Assembly (NCBI GenBank): GCA_003509305.1
Contig: DOMU01000197.1
Coordinates: 1 to 6,364 of the forward strand
Source: Desulfobulbaceae bacterium
GTDB lineage: Bacteria > Desulfobacterota > Desulfobulbia > Desulfobulbales > Desulfocapsaceae
Direction: 5' to 3'
Length of the DNA stretch: 6,364 nucleotides
The position numbers were made by a program, and so were the translations under genes. Each line of letters starts with the position of its first letter. The stretch's first letter is position 1. Shown piece by piece: positions 5,784 through 6,364 of the stretch. The notes beneath the pieces are model-generated. The model was not told the DNA's origin. It did no database searches and saw nothing but the letters and a program-made list of their open reading frames with translations.

Positions 5784-5795
5784 AAGCGCTTATTT
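5778..5795. repeat. Dyad across the convergent gene junction
   Basis: AAATAG (5778-5783) can pair with TTATTT (5790-5795) around the AAGCGC loop, with one G-T pair. AAGCGCTT (5784-5791) is also a perfect palindrome. Both stop codons lie inside the dyad. The stem is AT-only and weak, so a bidirectional terminator is doubtful, but there is no other room for one between the two genes. Confidence 0.25.
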
Positions 5796-6364
5796 CCGCA
5801 GCAAAAGGCAGGTGTTGACGCCGCCAAAGGCAAAGTTCTGGATGGCGGCGACATCAATGTTTTGCTCCATAACTTCTTTGGCATAGCGCAGGTTGGCGCA
5901 GCGGGGATCGGTCTCTTCCAAGTTCAAAATCGGGGCGATGAAACCCTTTTCCATCATGTACAGGGTCATGATGGTTTCGATGACGCCGCAGGCTCCCATA
6001 CAGTGGCCGGTATAACTTTTCAAAGCCGTTACCACCGGCCCGCCGCCATAGACCGTCTCTATCGCCAGCGATTCGATAATGTCGCCCATCTTGGTGGCGG
6101 TAGCGTGGGCGCTGATCAGATCGACCTGTTCCGGCGCCAATTGCGCGTCGGCCAAAGCCAATTGCAGGGTGGCGGTGATGCCATTTTGATTGGGCAGAAT
6201 CAGATCGCCGCCGTTGTTGTTGCAGGCAAAACCGATGATTTCACCAAGAATCGGCGCGCCACGGCGCTTGGCCGATTCATATTCTTCAAGCAGCACGGCG
6301 CCACCGCCCTCACCGACCACCAGCCCGTCGCGGGCGCGGTCGAAAGGACGCGGCGTCTGTTCCG
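5790..6364 (-). CDS. Beta-ketoacyl-ACP synthase, FabF-like, C-terminal part (5' end outside window)
   Basis: The frame is open from the right edge to the stop TTA at 5790-5792 and gives about 190 C-terminal residues of a family usually near 410. It starts with PFDRARDGLVVGEGGGAVLLEE, a hallmark of KAS II-type condensing enzymes. The catalytic Cys lies outside the window. The two catalytic histidines are in SAHATATKMGD (His codon 6105-6107) and KSYTGHCMGACG (His codon 6003-6005, conserved Lys codon 6018-6020). NFAFGGVNT near the end is the FGGxN motif. The enzyme condenses malonyl-ACP with an acyl-ACP in fatty acid or polyketide synthesis. HATAT instead of HGTST, and KSYTGH instead of KSMTGH, set it apart from housekeeping FabF and recall FabF-like synthases of aryl polyene or similar clusters. 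GTG 6320 is internal to the motif and is not the start. Confidence 0.88.
   Translation of the reverse strand, partial: EQTPRPFDRARDGLVVGEGGGAVLLEEYESAKRRGAPILGEIIGFACNNNGGDLILPNQNGITATLQLALADAQLAPEQVDLISAHATATKMGDIIESLAIETVYGGGPVVTALKSYTGHCMGACGVIETIMTLYMMEKGFIAPILNLEETDPRCANLRYAKEVMEQNIDVAAIQNFAFGGVNTCLLLRK

Overview
The window carries ordinary chromosomal genes of a Gram-negative bacterium with a periplasm. Evidence for this is three exported proteins with Sec-type signal peptides and an LdtD/YcbB-class L,D-transpeptidase. GC content looks intermediate. The protein families fit Pseudomonadota or Desulfobacterota, but the sequence alone does not place the organism further. I see no tRNA, rRNA, CRISPR array, insertion sequence or integrase.

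Layout: (1) 1-252, the C-terminal end of a diaminopimelate decarboxylase (lysA) that enters from the left edge. (2) 335-730, a small exported Ala-rich protein of unknown function. (3) 921-1724, an exported DUF2145-type protein, preceded by a structured leader (about 832-883) and followed by a good terminator-like hairpin (1772-1810). (4) 1898-3289, a periplasmic L,D-transpeptidase with scaffold and YkuD domains but no visible peptidoglycan-binding domain between them. (5) 3286-4740, one 484-codon frame joining an endonuclease III (Nth) domain to an exonuclease III/AP endonuclease (XthA) domain. Its start overlaps the transpeptidase stop as ATGA. (6) 4794-5783, a metallo-beta-lactamase-fold hydrolase, 53 nt downstream on the same strand. 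(7) 5790-6364, on the minus strand, the C-terminal part of a beta-ketoacyl-ACP synthase running off the right edge and converging on gene 6 with a 6-nt gap.

Genes 4-5, and probably 6, look like one transcription unit. Their functions (cell-wall cross-linking, base excision repair, an unassigned hydrolase) are not obviously linked. Genes 2 and 3 form a separate pair of exported proteins with structured intergenic DNA.

The most notable item is the Nth-XthA fusion, which would put damaged-base removal, strand cleavage and 3'-end clean-up in one polypeptide. The junction carries A7 and A6 tracts. Shifting frame by one base there gives a conventional nth stop overlapping an xth ATG (ATGCTGA), so either a recent gene fusion or a one-base sequence error is possible. 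Second is the DUF2145 protein, whose HVAF and NCTEH motifs resemble the His-first, Cys-later order of permuted papain-like (LRAT/YiiX-type) enzymes.
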